From positions 469,220 through 533,219 of the forward strand of contig JADKGA010000004.1 of NCBI GenBank assembly GCA_016717165.1: a stretch of DNA of 64,000 nt, read 5' to 3'. The DNA comes from Candidatus Lutibacillus vidarii. Lineage in GTDB: Bacteria > Actinomycetota > Actinomycetes > Actinomycetales > Dermatophilaceae. The stretch's first letter is position 1; each line of letters begins with the position of its first letter. The notes below the pieces were generated by a model, which ran no database searches, was not told the origin of the DNA, and saw nothing but the letters and a program-made list of their open reading frames with translations. Of this stretch, positions 7,690 to 16,707 are shown in pieces. Both the position numbers and the translations under genes were made by a program.

Positions 7690-10600
7690 CCGCCGAGCAC
7701 CTCAACGCCGCGTTCGGCGAGGAGCAGCTCACCGAGCTCCCCACGGTCGCCGAGCTCACCGACCTTATCGCCGAGCTTGAGATTGAACTCGTCCGCGGCC
7801 TGACGGACGCCGGATTCCGCTCCGACCTCACATTGTTGCGACGCACCGCCTGGTACCTGCACGGGATCGCGTCCACCGCCGAAGGCTTCCGGTACCCGCT
7901 CGAGCAGCGTCGACGCGCGTTCGCGGTCAGCGCCCACGTCCTCGACCTCCTTCTCGAAGACCCAGCCGAAACAGGCCGCGAGCGCATGGCAACTGCATTC
8001 GCCGCCCAAGTCGGCTACCACCGTGCCGACGAGAGCCCCAACGCCGGCGCCATCTACCGCAAGGTGCGCGAGGCCGTGAGTCAGCCGGCCGAGTTCATCG
8101 ACAGCGCAGACGTCGCGCTCCAAGCCGGAATGCTCTTCCTTGGCCTCGACATGGCCACCCTCAACCGGTGGCTACGCTCTTGGGCGAGGGCCGCGGCCGC
8201 GCTGACCCGCGAAACCGAGCTCGGCAGCCTGGACGGCACCATGTTCGGCCCGACGCAGCGGCTGCTGCGGGGAGTCGCCGACCTCGTTCAGTACCTACGC
8301 GAAGGTAGTCCTGACGCGCTCGAAACCGCCCGCGAACATTTGCGTCTCGTCGTCGACAACGAAGTTGGCCTGAGCGACCTCGACACCCGATGGGTGGCTG
8401 GACACCTCCTTGCCCTCGCCGATGGACTCGCCGACAGCAGCATCTGGGCAGTGCTACCACCCGACCTACCCGCAGCCGTGAAGCAGGCTTTCACCCTCGA
8501 CCAGCAGCCCATTTTGACCCTGTGGCCGCCACAACGCAGGCTCGTCGCAGACCCGGCCCTCAGTCCCCTCGACCCGGCGAACTCCAGGCTGCTCGTCTCC
8601 GTCCCCACGAGCGCTGGCAAGACGCTACTCGCACAGCTCATCATCTGCGCGCACACCGCACGCGACGAACGTGACGTCTGCTACGTAAGCCCGCTGCGCA
8701 GCCTCGGCCGAGAAATGCGACAGGGACTGCGACCCCGTCTGCGCTATCTCGACCGGCGCCTCGGCGCAGACCTCCCCGATGGCTTCGGTGCCCAGGACCT
8801 CTTCGGCGACGAAGCTACCGACGGCGGAGACGGCCCCGGCCAGCTACCGCAGGTCGAGGTCATGACGCCGGAACGCCTCATGAACGCGCTACGGCAGAAC
8901 CCGCAGGAGGTCTTGAGCCGGTTCAGCCTGTTCATCATCGACGAGGTCCACCTCATCGCCGAGTCCGGCGGCCGCGGACTGTTGCTTGAGGGGCTGCTGT
9001 CCCTCCTCGACGTCAGCGGTGCACGACTCATCCTCCTCTCCGGCGTGATGGGCAACGCCGCATCCCTCGCCGCGTGGACCGCCAATGGGCAGGCAGAGGT
9101 GCTGTTCACCGACGAGTGGAGAGCGCCACGACGGCTACACGTCCTCATGGGCACCGAGAAGATCGTGGAGAGCCGAACCGTCATCCCTGCTCGCCGCCGC
9201 GGGGGTAAGGACAAGACCCGGTACGACCTACAGGCCCATCTCGCGGTTCGCCCCACAAATGCGACCGAGCGGCACTTGACCACAAGCAAAGCGACCCCCA
9301 TCGGTCAACTCGTCCTCGGCCCGGACAATATGCGCCTCACCGGGAACGGCAACACCTCCACCTCCTACTCGACAACTGCCAAGACAGCCACGCTGCTGCT
9401 CCGCGCCGGCAGTCTGCTCATGGTCGTCTCCCAACGAGCCACCGCACGGGACGCCGCAAAGGTCATGGCCGACGAGCTCGAGGAAGACCCGCGCTCCCAA
9501 GGCCTTGCCGACGCACTCGCCGCGCGCCTCGGCGACGACCACCCTCTCGTCGGCACAGTCCGCAAGGGCGTTGCCTACCACCACGCCGGGTTGCCCGTCG
9601 AGGTACAAGAAGCCGTCGAGGACGCGATCCGCAACGAGCAGATCAAGGCCGTCGTCGCAACCAGCACCCTGACCGATGGCGTGAACCTGCCGGTCCGGAC
9701 TGTGGTCATCGCGACCACCGAGTACGACGGCCAGGACCCCGCATTCCGGATGACAGCCGCCCAGCTTCTCAACGCCGTCGGGCGAGCCGGCCGAGCCGGG
9801 AAGGAGTCGGAAGGCTGGATCGTGCTGGCGTTGCTGAAGAATCTAAGCGGCAGCGACTTCGACCGGCTCACCCCCGGGCCTGACGAACTGGAGGTCCGCT
9901 CGACTGTAGCCAAGCCGGCCGCCCTCGACGCTCTCGCCGAGGCCGAGGCATTGGTGGCGCGGACCCAGGACGCGATTCTGCAGTTGACGCCTGACCGGGA
10001 GACCGGAGGGTTCGTCAACTACGTCTGGTTCATCCTCCACGTCCTTGACCACGTGCCCGACCTCGCGATCACCCGGACCTGGCGCGACGTGGTGGAGCGG
10101 CTGTTCGCGTTCACACAATTGCCCGACGACCTCAAGGAGCGCTGGTTGGCACTCGCCGAACTCGTCGCGAGCCAGTACGACCAGACACCACCTGCGTCAC
10201 GTCGGCGCTGGGCGCAGGCCGGAACCAGCCTGGCGTCAGCGGCCGTGATCGAGACGATCGCTGAAGAGCTCGCCGACCATGTGCAACAACTAGACGGTCT
10301 CGACGAACAGACACTCGAGGAAACACTCGACGTCCTCACCAGCCAGGCCGTGTACACCCGGCTTCTGACGCTGCCAGAATCCAAGAAGTACTGGCGCTTC
10401 CGAAGGTCACCCAGGGGCGCGGACATCGAGGTCGACACCGACGCCGTGATTCGGCACTGGATCGCAGGACGAACACTCACCGAACTGGCCGACACCCACC
10501 TCAGCGCGGTGCAAGACTCAGCGTTTCGACTCGAGCAAATGGTCGATGGGGTTAGCGAAGGAGTACAGCACTATCTGTCATGGACAGTCGGCCTCGTCGT

Positions 10601-11183
10601 CGCGCAAGCCAACGACATCCTCCTGTCGCGTCTCAGCCCTGTTCAACTGTTCGCCAGCACTGCTGCCCACCTGCGTTACGGCGTCGACACGCCCCTCGCC
10701 ATCGACCTCCTCGTCCGAGACGTGAAGTCCCGGACTCTGGCGCAGCATCTGGGGCGCCTCGCAGAAGAAGCCGGCTTGGACGGAGAGGGCCTGCGCGAGT
10801 ACTTGAGCGAGCGGCACATCCAGGGGTGGCGCGCGGACCTCGAAGCAACCCCGACAGATGTTCTCGACCTGCTCCAATACGTCCAGGGCAGGGACCGACA
10901 CAAGCTGGCCGAGATGATGGCAACCGGCGCCGTCACTGCTCAGTCCCGACCCGAGGGTGGCGACGAGCCTGCTGACCCGATGCCGGTGACCGTGGTTATG
11001 TCCGACGCAGATGATGAGCTCAGGATCCTGGCCGACGACCGCTCCGTCCTCGGTGTGATCGTGGCGCGTGATCACGCCGGCGTTGCAGCCGTGCTCGACA
11101 GTGGCCTGCTACTCGACTTCACTCTCCAAGGCACCACGGTGACGATCACCCGGGCGGCTACCGGCCAGCTCAGCTTCGTGTGA
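7674..11183 (+). CDS. HamB-like DEAD/DEAH-box superfamily 2 helicase
   Basis: 1169 residues from the GTG at 7674, inside the end of the upstream nuclease gene. Motif I is VPTSAGKTLLAQ (about residue 308), motif II is IIDEVHLI (about 420), and the C-terminal RecA lobe has TSTLTDGVNLPVRTVV and NAVGRAGRAGKESEGW (motif VI). A long helical N-terminal domain of about 300 residues and a C-terminal region of about 450 residues flank the helicase core. The gene order, nuclease then large helicase, matches Hachiman (HamAB) and AbpAB. It is longer than the helicases I know from those systems, so it could be a related, separate two-gene system. Confidence 0.75.
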   Translation: MDRALAAEHLNAAFGEEQLTELPTVAELTDLIAELEIELVRGLTDAGFRSDLTLLRRTAWYLHGIASTAEGFRYPLEQRRRAFAVSAHVLDLLLEDPAETGRERMATAFAAQVGYHRADESPNAGAIYRKVREAVSQPAEFIDSADVALQAGMLFLGLDMATLNRWLRSWARAAAALTRETELGSLDGTMFGPTQRLLRGVADLVQYLREGSPDALETAREHLRLVVDNEVGLSDLDTRWVAGHLLALADGLADSSIWAVLPPDLPAAVKQAFTLDQQPILTLWPPQRRLVADPALSPLDPANSRLLVSVPTSAGKTLLAQLIICAHTARDERDVCYVSPLRSLGREMRQGLRPRLRYLDRRLGADLPDGFGAQDLFGDEATDGGDGPGQLPQVEVMTPERLMNALRQNPQEVLSRFSLFIIDEVHLIAESGGRGLLLEGLLSLLDVSGARLILLSGVMGNAASLAAWTANGQAEVLFTDEWRAPRRLHVLMGTEKIVESRTVIPARRRGGKDKTRYDLQAHLAVRPTNATERHLTTSKATPIGQLVLGPDNMRLTGNGNTSTSYSTTAKTATLLLRAGSLLMVVSQRATARDAAKVMADELEEDPRSQGLADALAARLGDDHPLVGTVRKGVAYHHAGLPVEVQEAVEDAIRNEQIKAVVATSTLTDGVNLPVRTVVIATTEYDGQDPAFRMTAAQLLNAVGRAGRAGKESEGWIVLALLKNLSGSDFDRLTPGPDELEVRSTVAKPAALDALAEAEALVARTQDAILQLTPDRETGGFVNYVWFILHVLDHVPDLAITRTWRDVVERLFAFTQLPDDLKERWLALAELVASQYDQTPPASRRRWAQAGTSLASAAVIETIAEELADHVQQLDGLDEQTLEETLDVLTSQAVYTRLLTLPESKKYWRFRRSPRGADIEVDTDAVIRHWIAGRTLTELADTHLSAVQDSAFRLEQMVDGVSEGVQHYLSWTVGLVVAQANDILLSRLSPVQLFASTAAHLRYGVDTPLAIDLLVRDVKSRTLAQHLGRLAEEAGLDGEGLREYLSERHIQGWRADLEATPTDVLDLLQYVQGRDRHKLAEMMATGAVTAQSRPEGGDEPADPMPVTVVMSDADDELRILADDRSVLGVIVARDHAGVAAVLDSGLLLDFTLQGTTVTITRAATGQLSFV

Positions 11184-11339
11184 CCCAATCCCCGCAGCGT
11201 GATCTTCAGGACAATCCATTTGCGTCATTGTGGGCGGTTTGACGCGCACGCGGCCAACCAAGTGCTGTGAAGGGGGTGTGCCTGCCCGGCATGTTCACCT
11301 GTGCCAGCGGGTGCGCGTTGAGCCAAATCGCGGCAGGTC
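11184..11339. other. Short intergenic segment
   Basis: There is no gene. The segment lies between the helicase stop and the left end of the first deletion derivative. Confidence 0.4.
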
Positions 11340-11857
11340 AGCGGGTTTCGGGAACTACTCACCGTGGGGTAGTTCCCTGAACTACCCAGTTTCGGTCTCC
11401 CGAAACTCCCGGCCGGATTCGATCTGGCCGGGAGTTTCGTCGTTGAGAGGGTCGTTCGGGGCGCCGATATTCGTCCTGACGCCGATTTCGTATGCCGCGG
11501 TGCCAGTTTCCCTGTCTCGTGACCGTTTCCGGGCAGGCTCGCGCCGACGTCGTGCGGGGTGAGAAGCCCGGGCCGGGACGGTCAGTCGGTCTGGCGCTTG
11601 CGCCGCCCGCGGGTGCGGGTCGCCCTCTCCAGAGGCCGTTCGTCGACCGGCTCGCCTTGGGGGTACCCCCGTTGGGGGAGGTGTGCCTGCCACGGTTCGG
11701 GCAGGCCGCGTCTGGTGTGGCAGGCGTGCAGGCTGACGAGGTTGTGCCCGATGAGGGTGATCGCCCACTGCCACAGCCAGGGCGGTGGGCGCGGCCCACC
11801 CTTGCGAGGGATCGGGAAGTGCCTGCTGGGATGTCCCGCCGGACGACGGGGCCCAGT
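11340..11857. mobile_element. Internally deleted derivative of the element (copy 2)
   Basis: It begins with the three-arm left-end structure and 16-bp-stem hairpin (about 11345-11445). It continues into a diverged copy of the transposase 3' end (about 11580-11775 matches 598-770) and then jumps directly to the right-end repeat (11798-11857). All intervening coding sequence is lost. Orientation is the same as the full copy at 379-3852, so the two bracket the defence genes between them. A short G/C palindrome is inserted in the transposase remnant at about 11656-11681. Confidence 0.75.
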
Positions 11858-12177
11858 GGGGCGCGTTGGGAAGCACATATACGCGCAGTTCGACGGCAGT
11901 ACGGTCTGACGGTTGAGGACCACTCGACGTCGGAGAGAATCGCCCCTACGGCAAGCGTCAACAAGCAGGGGGGCGGCGCGGCGTCACAGCTTGAACCCGA
12001 CAACCAACACTTGGTTGACGCGGCCAGCGACGCCTATCGGATCTTTACGAAAGTTCCGTTGGTCGGATGCACCTGAAGCGGACGGTGTCTCGTGCTGAAC
12101 CCGGCTTGAGGGTGTCAGCTCGAGTGGCGGCGCCGCCGACGGAAGAGTTGTTCCTCCCGGCCCGGGGCTAGCGGAGC
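11858..12177. other. Unassigned stretch
   Basis: There is no recognisable gene. Base composition is slightly AT-richer than the surroundings. An open frame running out of the element derivative ends at about 12076 without any known motif. Confidence 0.35.
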
Positions 12178-12585
12178 TCAGTGGTTACCGGTGGGGTGTT
12201 CTCGATCGAGGCGTGTGTGGATCACAATGTGTCGAGTGAGGAACGCCTTCTCGTCGAGGCCCTTCCGACGCATCCAGCCGGTGACCTCCGAGTGCCACTT
12301 GCTGCTGTTGCACGAAGGGCACGCGGGCACGACGTTGGCCAGGGTATACCGACCACCGCGGGCGACCGGTATGACGCAGTCCCGCTGCAATGCTGTTCCG
12401 GTCGCCCCGCAGTAGGCACAACCGCCCCAGAGCATCCGCAGGCCGTCCCACTGGACGTCGGTAAGGTCATGCACCCCTTTGGCCAAGCGACGCTTGCGGC
12501 GCTTGGCTGCCCGCACTCTCCGACGGTTGACCGGCACCACAGCACCGTACGTCCCCAGCTCACGACGTCGTGCGTGGACACGCAC
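12178..12585 (-). CDS. HNH endonuclease
   Basis: 135 residues, GTG start at 12585. A very basic N-terminus (RRRVRAAKRRKRR) is followed by an HNH core: CAYCG, then DCVIPVARGGRYTLANVVPACPSCNSSKW, with zinc-binding CxxC pairs and the His position replaced by the DxxxPxxxGG pattern usual in small HNH proteins. Phage and mobile-element HNH genes of this size are common. It runs toward the element derivative and away from the dehydrogenase gene. Whether it acts as a free-standing homing or restriction nuclease is not evident. Confidence 0.8.
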   Translation of the reverse strand: MRVHARRRELGTYGAVVPVNRRRVRAAKRRKRRLAKGVHDLTDVQWDGLRMLWGGCAYCGATGTALQRDCVIPVARGGRYTLANVVPACPSCNSSKWHSEVTGWMRRKGLDEKAFLTRHIVIHTRLDREHPTGNH

Positions 12586-12623
12586 CAGACAAGGCCATCG
12601 GGGCCCGGACCTACAGTTGGTCG

Positions 12624-13430
12624 ATGGCCGCGCTCACTGACTTCGCTGGTCGCCTCGCCGTCGTCACCGGCGCAGGCAGTGGGATTGGCCGTGAGCTCGT
12701 CGCCCAGCTCGTCGCTGCGCGCGCACGCGTCGCCGCCTGCGACATCAGGCTCGGCGCGGTCCGGCGGACCCGAACGGAGGTGCTCAAACGCTGGCCGGAC
12801 GGGCAGGTGACCGCGCACGAGTGCGACGTCACTGACGCGACCGCACTTGCACGGTTCCGGTCCGAGATGAGCGAGGCCCACGACAGCGAGGCGCTGCACC
12901 TGCTGATCAACAACGCCGGCGCCGTCGGCGGCGCCTCGTTTGTCGCCGACGACCCGAGCGAATGGGAACGAACCTTCGCCGTGAACTTCCACGGCACCTA
13001 CCTGACCACCCGGGCCTTCCTCCCGATGCTGCTCGCGGCAGACCAAGGCGTGGTGGTCAACGTCGCCTCGGTGAACGCCTTGTGGGCAAGCCTCGGGAGC
13101 GGCACCGCCCACACGGCATACTCAACCGCGAAGTTCGCCGTCCGCGGCTTCACCGAGTCGCTCATCGGTGACTTCGCCCTCCATGCGCCACACCTCTCCG
13201 CCGTCCTCGTCCTCCCCGGTCACGTCCGCACCGCCATGCCCCCGCCCCCGCCACCCTGGCGCAGAGCCTTCAACGCGGCGCTGGCCCACACCTCCGCCAC
13301 CACCGCCTCGGATGCCGCAGTGCAGATCCTCCACGGCATACAAACCGGTCAGTGGCGCATCCTGATCGGAGCCGACGCTGAACGCGTCGACGAGCTCATC
13401 CGTGCCGACCCCACGTCGGGCTACTCATGA
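12624..13430 (+). CDS. Short-chain dehydrogenase/reductase
   Basis: 268 residues from the ATG at 12624. A TACAGT box ending 7 bases before the ATG suggests a leaderless transcript. The Rossmann motif TGAGSGIGRE is at about residues 15-24, NNAG in the middle, and the catalytic Ser (NVASVNALW) and YSTAKF follow. The family oxidises or reduces alcohols, sterols or acyl chains with NAD(P); the substrate cannot be read from the sequence. A Pro run (MPPPPPPW) replaces the usual loop after the active site. It has no obvious partner among its neighbours and may be cargo. Confidence 0.88.
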   Translation: MAALTDFAGRLAVVTGAGSGIGRELVAQLVAARARVAACDIRLGAVRRTRTEVLKRWPDGQVTAHECDVTDATALARFRSEMSEAHDSEALHLLINNAGAVGGASFVADDPSEWERTFAVNFHGTYLTTRAFLPMLLAADQGVVVNVASVNALWASLGSGTAHTAYSTAKFAVRGFTESLIGDFALHAPHLSAVLVLPGHVRTAMPPPPPPWRRAFNAALAHTSATTASDAAVQILHGIQTGQWRILIGADAERVDELIRADPTSGYS

Positions 13431-13735
13431 CCACACAAGACCGACGCACGGGTGGCCCAGACCACCCCGTCGTCGGCATGTCAGCGACCAGTGGCATGAG
13501 AGCGGACGAGCGCGAGGGACATGGCCTCCCCCAGATGCGGAAGCTTGGCGCGACTCGGTCGACGCCCCGTGGCAGACGCAGCTTCTCGATCCCGGCTAGT
13601 TGCTGGAGGACCGGTCGGCCCGACTCTCTCGTCGTATGGGACCCTTCGCGGGTGTGGGCTGCCTGCTGAGCCCGGAGGACGGGCTCGGCCGCAAAGCCGC
13701 AGCGTGGCGGGAGCCGTTGAGTCCACACTGGTGGG
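13431..13735. other. Unassigned stretch
   Basis: An open frame starts at 13427, overlapping the dehydrogenase stop, and runs 80 codons, but its composition (Arg/Ser/Pro-rich, no motif) does not look like a protein gene. Nothing else is recognised. Confidence 0.35.
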
Positions 13736-14200
13736 GTGATCGACGAGGCGGGCGCTCGGCAGCGGGTCGAGGCTGAGCTGGCGCGTTGGCGTCAGACGCC
13801 TGGCTACCCGGATGTCGTCATCGACACGGTGACGGAGCATCGGCGGGCGTGGGTCGTCACCTACGGCACGCCCGATTTCCTGGCTGGCCGCGACATGCGC
13901 GATCGGTTGGTGGGGGCGACGCCGTTCGTTGTCGACAGGCGGACTGGCACCGTGCGGACATACGGCTCAGGGCAGAACAACCTGTTCAGAGGGTGGCTCG
14001 ACGATGCCACTCCCGAGGAACGGCGCGCTCTCTTCGAGGACGATGCCACCGTGTTGGTCGGGCGCAGGGTCACCGGCGTCCAGTACTGGGACATTCACGA
14101 CTTCGGGCAGGGCAAGGGGCCGTGGGACCACGGCTCCTGGCACCACGCCGTGATGGGGGTTGGGCTTGACACCGACGAGGGCCCGGTCGCCGTCACGTGA
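13736..14200 (+). CDS. YrhB-like (Imm35-type) protein
   Basis: 154 residues, GTG start at 13736. The layout (ARQRVEAELARW..., VVTYGTPDFLAG, TPFVVDRRTGTVRTYGSG) resembles YrhB-domain proteins, some of which act as immunity proteins in polymorphic toxin loci or as small chaperones. The C-terminal half (VTGVQYWDIHDFGQG) goes beyond the usual YrhB domain. It ends at a TGA, and the same frame then stays open and coding-like for another 128 codons, so it may once have been part of a longer gene. Confidence 0.6.
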   Translation: MIDEAGARQRVEAELARWRQTPGYPDVVIDTVTEHRRAWVVTYGTPDFLAGRDMRDRLVGATPFVVDRRTGTVRTYGSGQNNLFRGWLDDATPEERRALFEDDATVLVGRRVTGVQYWDIHDFGQGKGPWDHGSWHHAVMGVGLDTDEGPVAVT

Positions 14201-14584
14201 ACCAGCCGCTTCCATCCGTACGGCATCGAAGTCTTCTTCGAACCTCTCGAGCGACATCTGTCTCTAGGTCCGGAGGGTCCGGAGCGCAACGGCCCAGACG
14301 GCCCCTCGCCGTGGTCCGTGCTCATAGGCCGGGTATGCCGCGCAGTAGACGTCACGTGGTGGGCGCTTGAGCTCGGGCCTTCTCGCACGTCGGATGGTGC
14401 GGTGCTTGCGCCAGCGCGTGTTGTGGAAGTGCCTGTCGCGATCCGCCTGGACCTCGACGGTCACTCGGTCTGGTTCGTCGCGGCGACCCCTGGGCCTGAG
14501 GGTCTGGCTGGAGCGTTCTTCGGGGGCGACGAGATCATTGTTGTCTTCCATCCCTCACACGCCAGGGCCCTCGGGCTCGAGTAG
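14201..14584 (+). other. In-frame coding-like extension or second small gene after the TGA
   Basis: Directly after the TGA at 14198-14200 the same frame is open to the TAG at 14582-14584. It reads as plausible protein from its first codons (FHPYGIEVFFEPLERHL), although no ATG or GTG occurs until GTG 14318. A gene of 88 residues starting at 14318 is possible. Alternatively 13736-14584 is one gene broken by a nonsense change. The segment WFVAATPGPEGLAGAFFGGD is not a family I recognise. Confidence 0.45.
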
Positions 14585-14669
14585 CGCGTCGTCGGCGGGT
14601 GTGCCTGGAAGTGGCGTCAGCCTGTGCCTCGCCACGCGAACAGGTGCCAATCGGAACAGGTCAGAGACT

Positions 14670-15265
14670 TTCGGGAACTACCCACGTTGGGGTAGTTCCC
14701 TGAACTACCCATTTCGGTTTCCCGAAACTCCCGGCCGTGGGGGTCCCTCCTCTGGGGGAGGTGATCCGGCCGGGAGTTTCGTCGTTGTGGGGTGGTGCCG
14801 ACGGCCGGCGTCTCCGCTGACACACCTTTCGTATGCCGTGAGGGCCGGTGTCGCCGTGGCCGGCATCCGGATCTCGAGGCGCACGAGTTCGTCGGGTCGG
14901 AAAATGCGGTCGCGGCGTGAGGGCCTGCCGGAGCTTGCGGCATCCACTCTGACGGGTTGCGAGTTGAGGTCCATCGTTCCTCCAGCCGTGCCGCCGAATG
15001 TCGTGCCTTACGTTCACTCGGGGCGGCTGGTCAGACCGCTGCTTGGCTTGCTCAAGCGGACGTCACCGGACGAAGAGGGTCAGAGACTGGTCCCCGCACT
15101 GGGTACGGGCAACGTGCTTCGAGGCTACCGGTGCCAAGGGCCGTTCCGGAATGCGAATCGCCGATGACGAGTCGGCCCACTGTCTAGACTGACCCTGAGC
15201 CCACCCTTGCGAGGGACGGTGAAGTGAGGCTCGGGATCTCCTGCCGGACGACAGGGCCCGAGCCT
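14670..15265. mobile_element. Internally deleted derivative of the element (copy 3)
   Basis: It has the left end with all three hairpin arms (14673-14683, 14690-14700 and the following GAACTACCC) and the 16-bp-stem hairpin split by an inserted G/C palindrome. The sequence then jumps to the start of the small RHH gene and continues to the right-end repeat (15200-15265). The transposase and recombinase genes are missing completely. At about 600 bp with both ends kept, it could be mobilised in trans, like a MITE. An ISL3 element is inserted 10 bases beyond its right hairpin. Confidence 0.75.
14840..14974 (-). pseudogene. Truncated RHH-like gene of copy 3
   Basis: The ATG at 14974 with GGAGG upstream starts about 45 residues that match the N-terminal part of the small gene at 3323-3556 (VRVDAASSGRP..., DELVRLEIRMPA). 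The frame then runs into left-end sequence at the deletion junction. The C-terminal helices are lost. It marks the internal deletion point of this derivative. Confidence 0.65.
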
Positions 15266-15285
15266 GCGCACGAGGTCTTATGGGC

Positions 15286-16590
15286 TCATCCCAAAGCAGA
15301 GTGGGTTCGGAAGCCGCCGGTTTCGAGTAGGCAGCGGGCGATGTAGTGGGTCAGGTTGCGGAACCCGAGGGCGGATCCGCGGAGGTGTTCGAGGCGGCCG
15401 TTCAGGGCTTCGGTGGGTCCGTTGGATGTGCCGGGCCGGTCGAAGTAGGCCAGCACGTCAGCGGCGCGTTGGTTCAGGGTTCGGCCGAGGCGTCGGAGCT
15501 CGACCAGCGCTGACGGGACACCCTCGCGCAAGGAGTCGATGACAGCGGCCATCGCCGTCTTGCCGTGCTCCCGGTTCAGGTTGCGGTAGGCAGCGATCAT
15601 CCGCTGGAGGATTCCCCAGGTGGCTTCGACTTCCACGTGGTCATCGGTGCTGAACAGGACCATGAGGCGTTCGCGTTGGCGGTCGGTGAGCAGGTCTTCA
15701 CCGGTGTGCAGGGTGCGCCGGGCCCGGTACAGCGGATCGTTCTTGAAGCCACGGTGGCCGTGGAGCTCTTGTTGGACCCGGCGCCGGCACCGATCGAGGG
15801 CGTCCCCGGCCAGGCGCACGACGTGGAAGGGGTCCATCACGGCGACCGCGTCCGGGAGTTCTTCGGCGGTAGCGGTCTTGAAGCCAGTGAACCCGTCCAT
15901 GGCTACCACCTCGACCCCATCGCGCCACGCCTGCGGGCGATCGGCGAGCCAGGTCTTGAACGCTTGCTTGGAGCGGCCTTCGACCATGTCCAGCAGGCGT
16001 GCTGGGCCGGTGCCGTCGCGGATCGGGGTGAGGTCGATGATGACGGTGACGTACTTGTCGCCCTTCCTGGTGTGTCGCCACACGTGCTCGTCCACTCCGA
16101 TCACCGCGACGCCATCGAAGCGGGCGGGATCGCCGATGAGCATCCGCTGCCCTTCGGCCAGGACCGCGTCATTGGCGGTATCCCAGGCCACCGCCAACGC
16201 CTCGGCGAGGCGGGCCACGGTCAGGTGCTGCACGACCAGCCCCACCAGAGCCCACCGCACTCCGGCCCGCGAGATCTTCGCTCTCGGCTCCGCCGCCGCC
16301 GAGGTGTCCTGGCGCCACACCCGCGAGCAGCCCGTGCAGCGATACCGGCGGACCGCGATCAGCAAGGTCGTGGGCCGCCACCCGAACGGCTCGTGCGCCA
16401 ACCGGCGCGTCACGACGTCATGCACCACACCCCCGCAGCCACACCGCCGACACCAGCGATCGTCATCGACCACGCGGCACGCGAGCACGGCACGACCCGG
16501 TTCGAGGCGTTGTCCGGTGACCTCCAAACCGAGACCCTCAAGACGGCAGAACGTCGTCAGATCAGGCGCGGCGAAGGTAGCGTCATGCAT
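15286..16590 (-). CDS. ISL3-family transposase
   Basis: 434 residues from the ATG at 16590; an in-frame start at 16647 would add 19 residues but would lie within the upstream inverted repeat. An N-terminal zinc-ribbon (CRRCGCGG, CTGCSRVW) is followed by HTH and DDE domains: D in VIGVDEHVW, D in VVAMDGFTGF, and the Glu region in GPTEALNGRLEHLRGSALGF. The stop codon lies inside the terminal repeat. The gene is complete and should be functional. Confidence 0.93.
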   Translation of the reverse strand: MHDATFAAPDLTTFCRLEGLGLEVTGQRLEPGRAVLACRVVDDDRWCRRCGCGGVVHDVVTRRLAHEPFGWRPTTLLIAVRRYRCTGCSRVWRQDTSAAAEPRAKISRAGVRWALVGLVVQHLTVARLAEALAVAWDTANDAVLAEGQRMLIGDPARFDGVAVIGVDEHVWRHTRKGDKYVTVIIDLTPIRDGTGPARLLDMVEGRSKQAFKTWLADRPQAWRDGVEVVAMDGFTGFKTATAEELPDAVAVMDPFHVVRLAGDALDRCRRRVQQELHGHRGFKNDPLYRARRTLHTGEDLLTDRQRERLMVLFSTDDHVEVEATWGILQRMIAAYRNLNREHGKTAMAAVIDSLREGVPSALVELRRLGRTLNQRAADVLAYFDRPGTSNGPTEALNGRLEHLRGSALGFRNLTHYIARCLLETGGFRTHSALG

Positions 16591-16645
16591 GTCGAGGTCT
16601 TCCCGATGGGCAGCGTGAGAACTCCCATCATGTGAAGACCTCGAC
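16591..16645 (-). promoter_or_regulatory. 12-bp inverted repeat overlapping the transposase ribosome binding site
   Basis: GTCGAGGTCTTC and GAAGACCTCGAC form a perfect 12-bp stem with a 31-base loop ending directly at the ATG. The Shine-Dalgarno-like GGGAAG lies within the second arm, so a transcript that enters from outside the IS would fold the start region away. This is a known way for IS elements to avoid expression from neighbouring promoters; that it works so here is inferred. The same structure is at 46944-46998 and 47748-47802. Confidence 0.6.
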
Positions 16646-16707
16646 ACCTACCTCAAGACCGACGCGCCCCCGCCGACCCACTCTCGATTGGGAAGAGCCG
16701 TCTTATG

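Larger units (their letters stand above)
15283..16699 (-). mobile_element. ISL3-family insertion sequence, intact (1417 bp)
   Basis: The terminal inverted repeats begin GGCTCATCCCAAAGCAGAG on the left and GGCTCTTCCCAATCGAGAG on the right. A perfect 8-bp target duplication GTCTTATG flanks it (15275-15282 and 16700-16707). ISL3 elements make 8-bp duplications, and length and gene content agree. Two further copies, one inside the other, lie at 46890-49731. Their encoded proteins are identical over the aligned parts, so the transpositions are recent. Confidence 0.95.

Noticed and set aside
7674..11183. Helicase of a BREX, Zorya or type I restriction system
   Set aside because: No methyltransferase, PglZ, ZorAB or specificity subunit is adjacent; the overlap with a D...ExK nuclease gene fits HamAB/AbpAB better.
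13427..13669. Gene overlapping the dehydrogenase stop
   Set aside because: Although its ATG overlaps the TGA, the sequence is Arg/Ser-rich, lacks motifs, and resembles non-coding high-G+C sequence.
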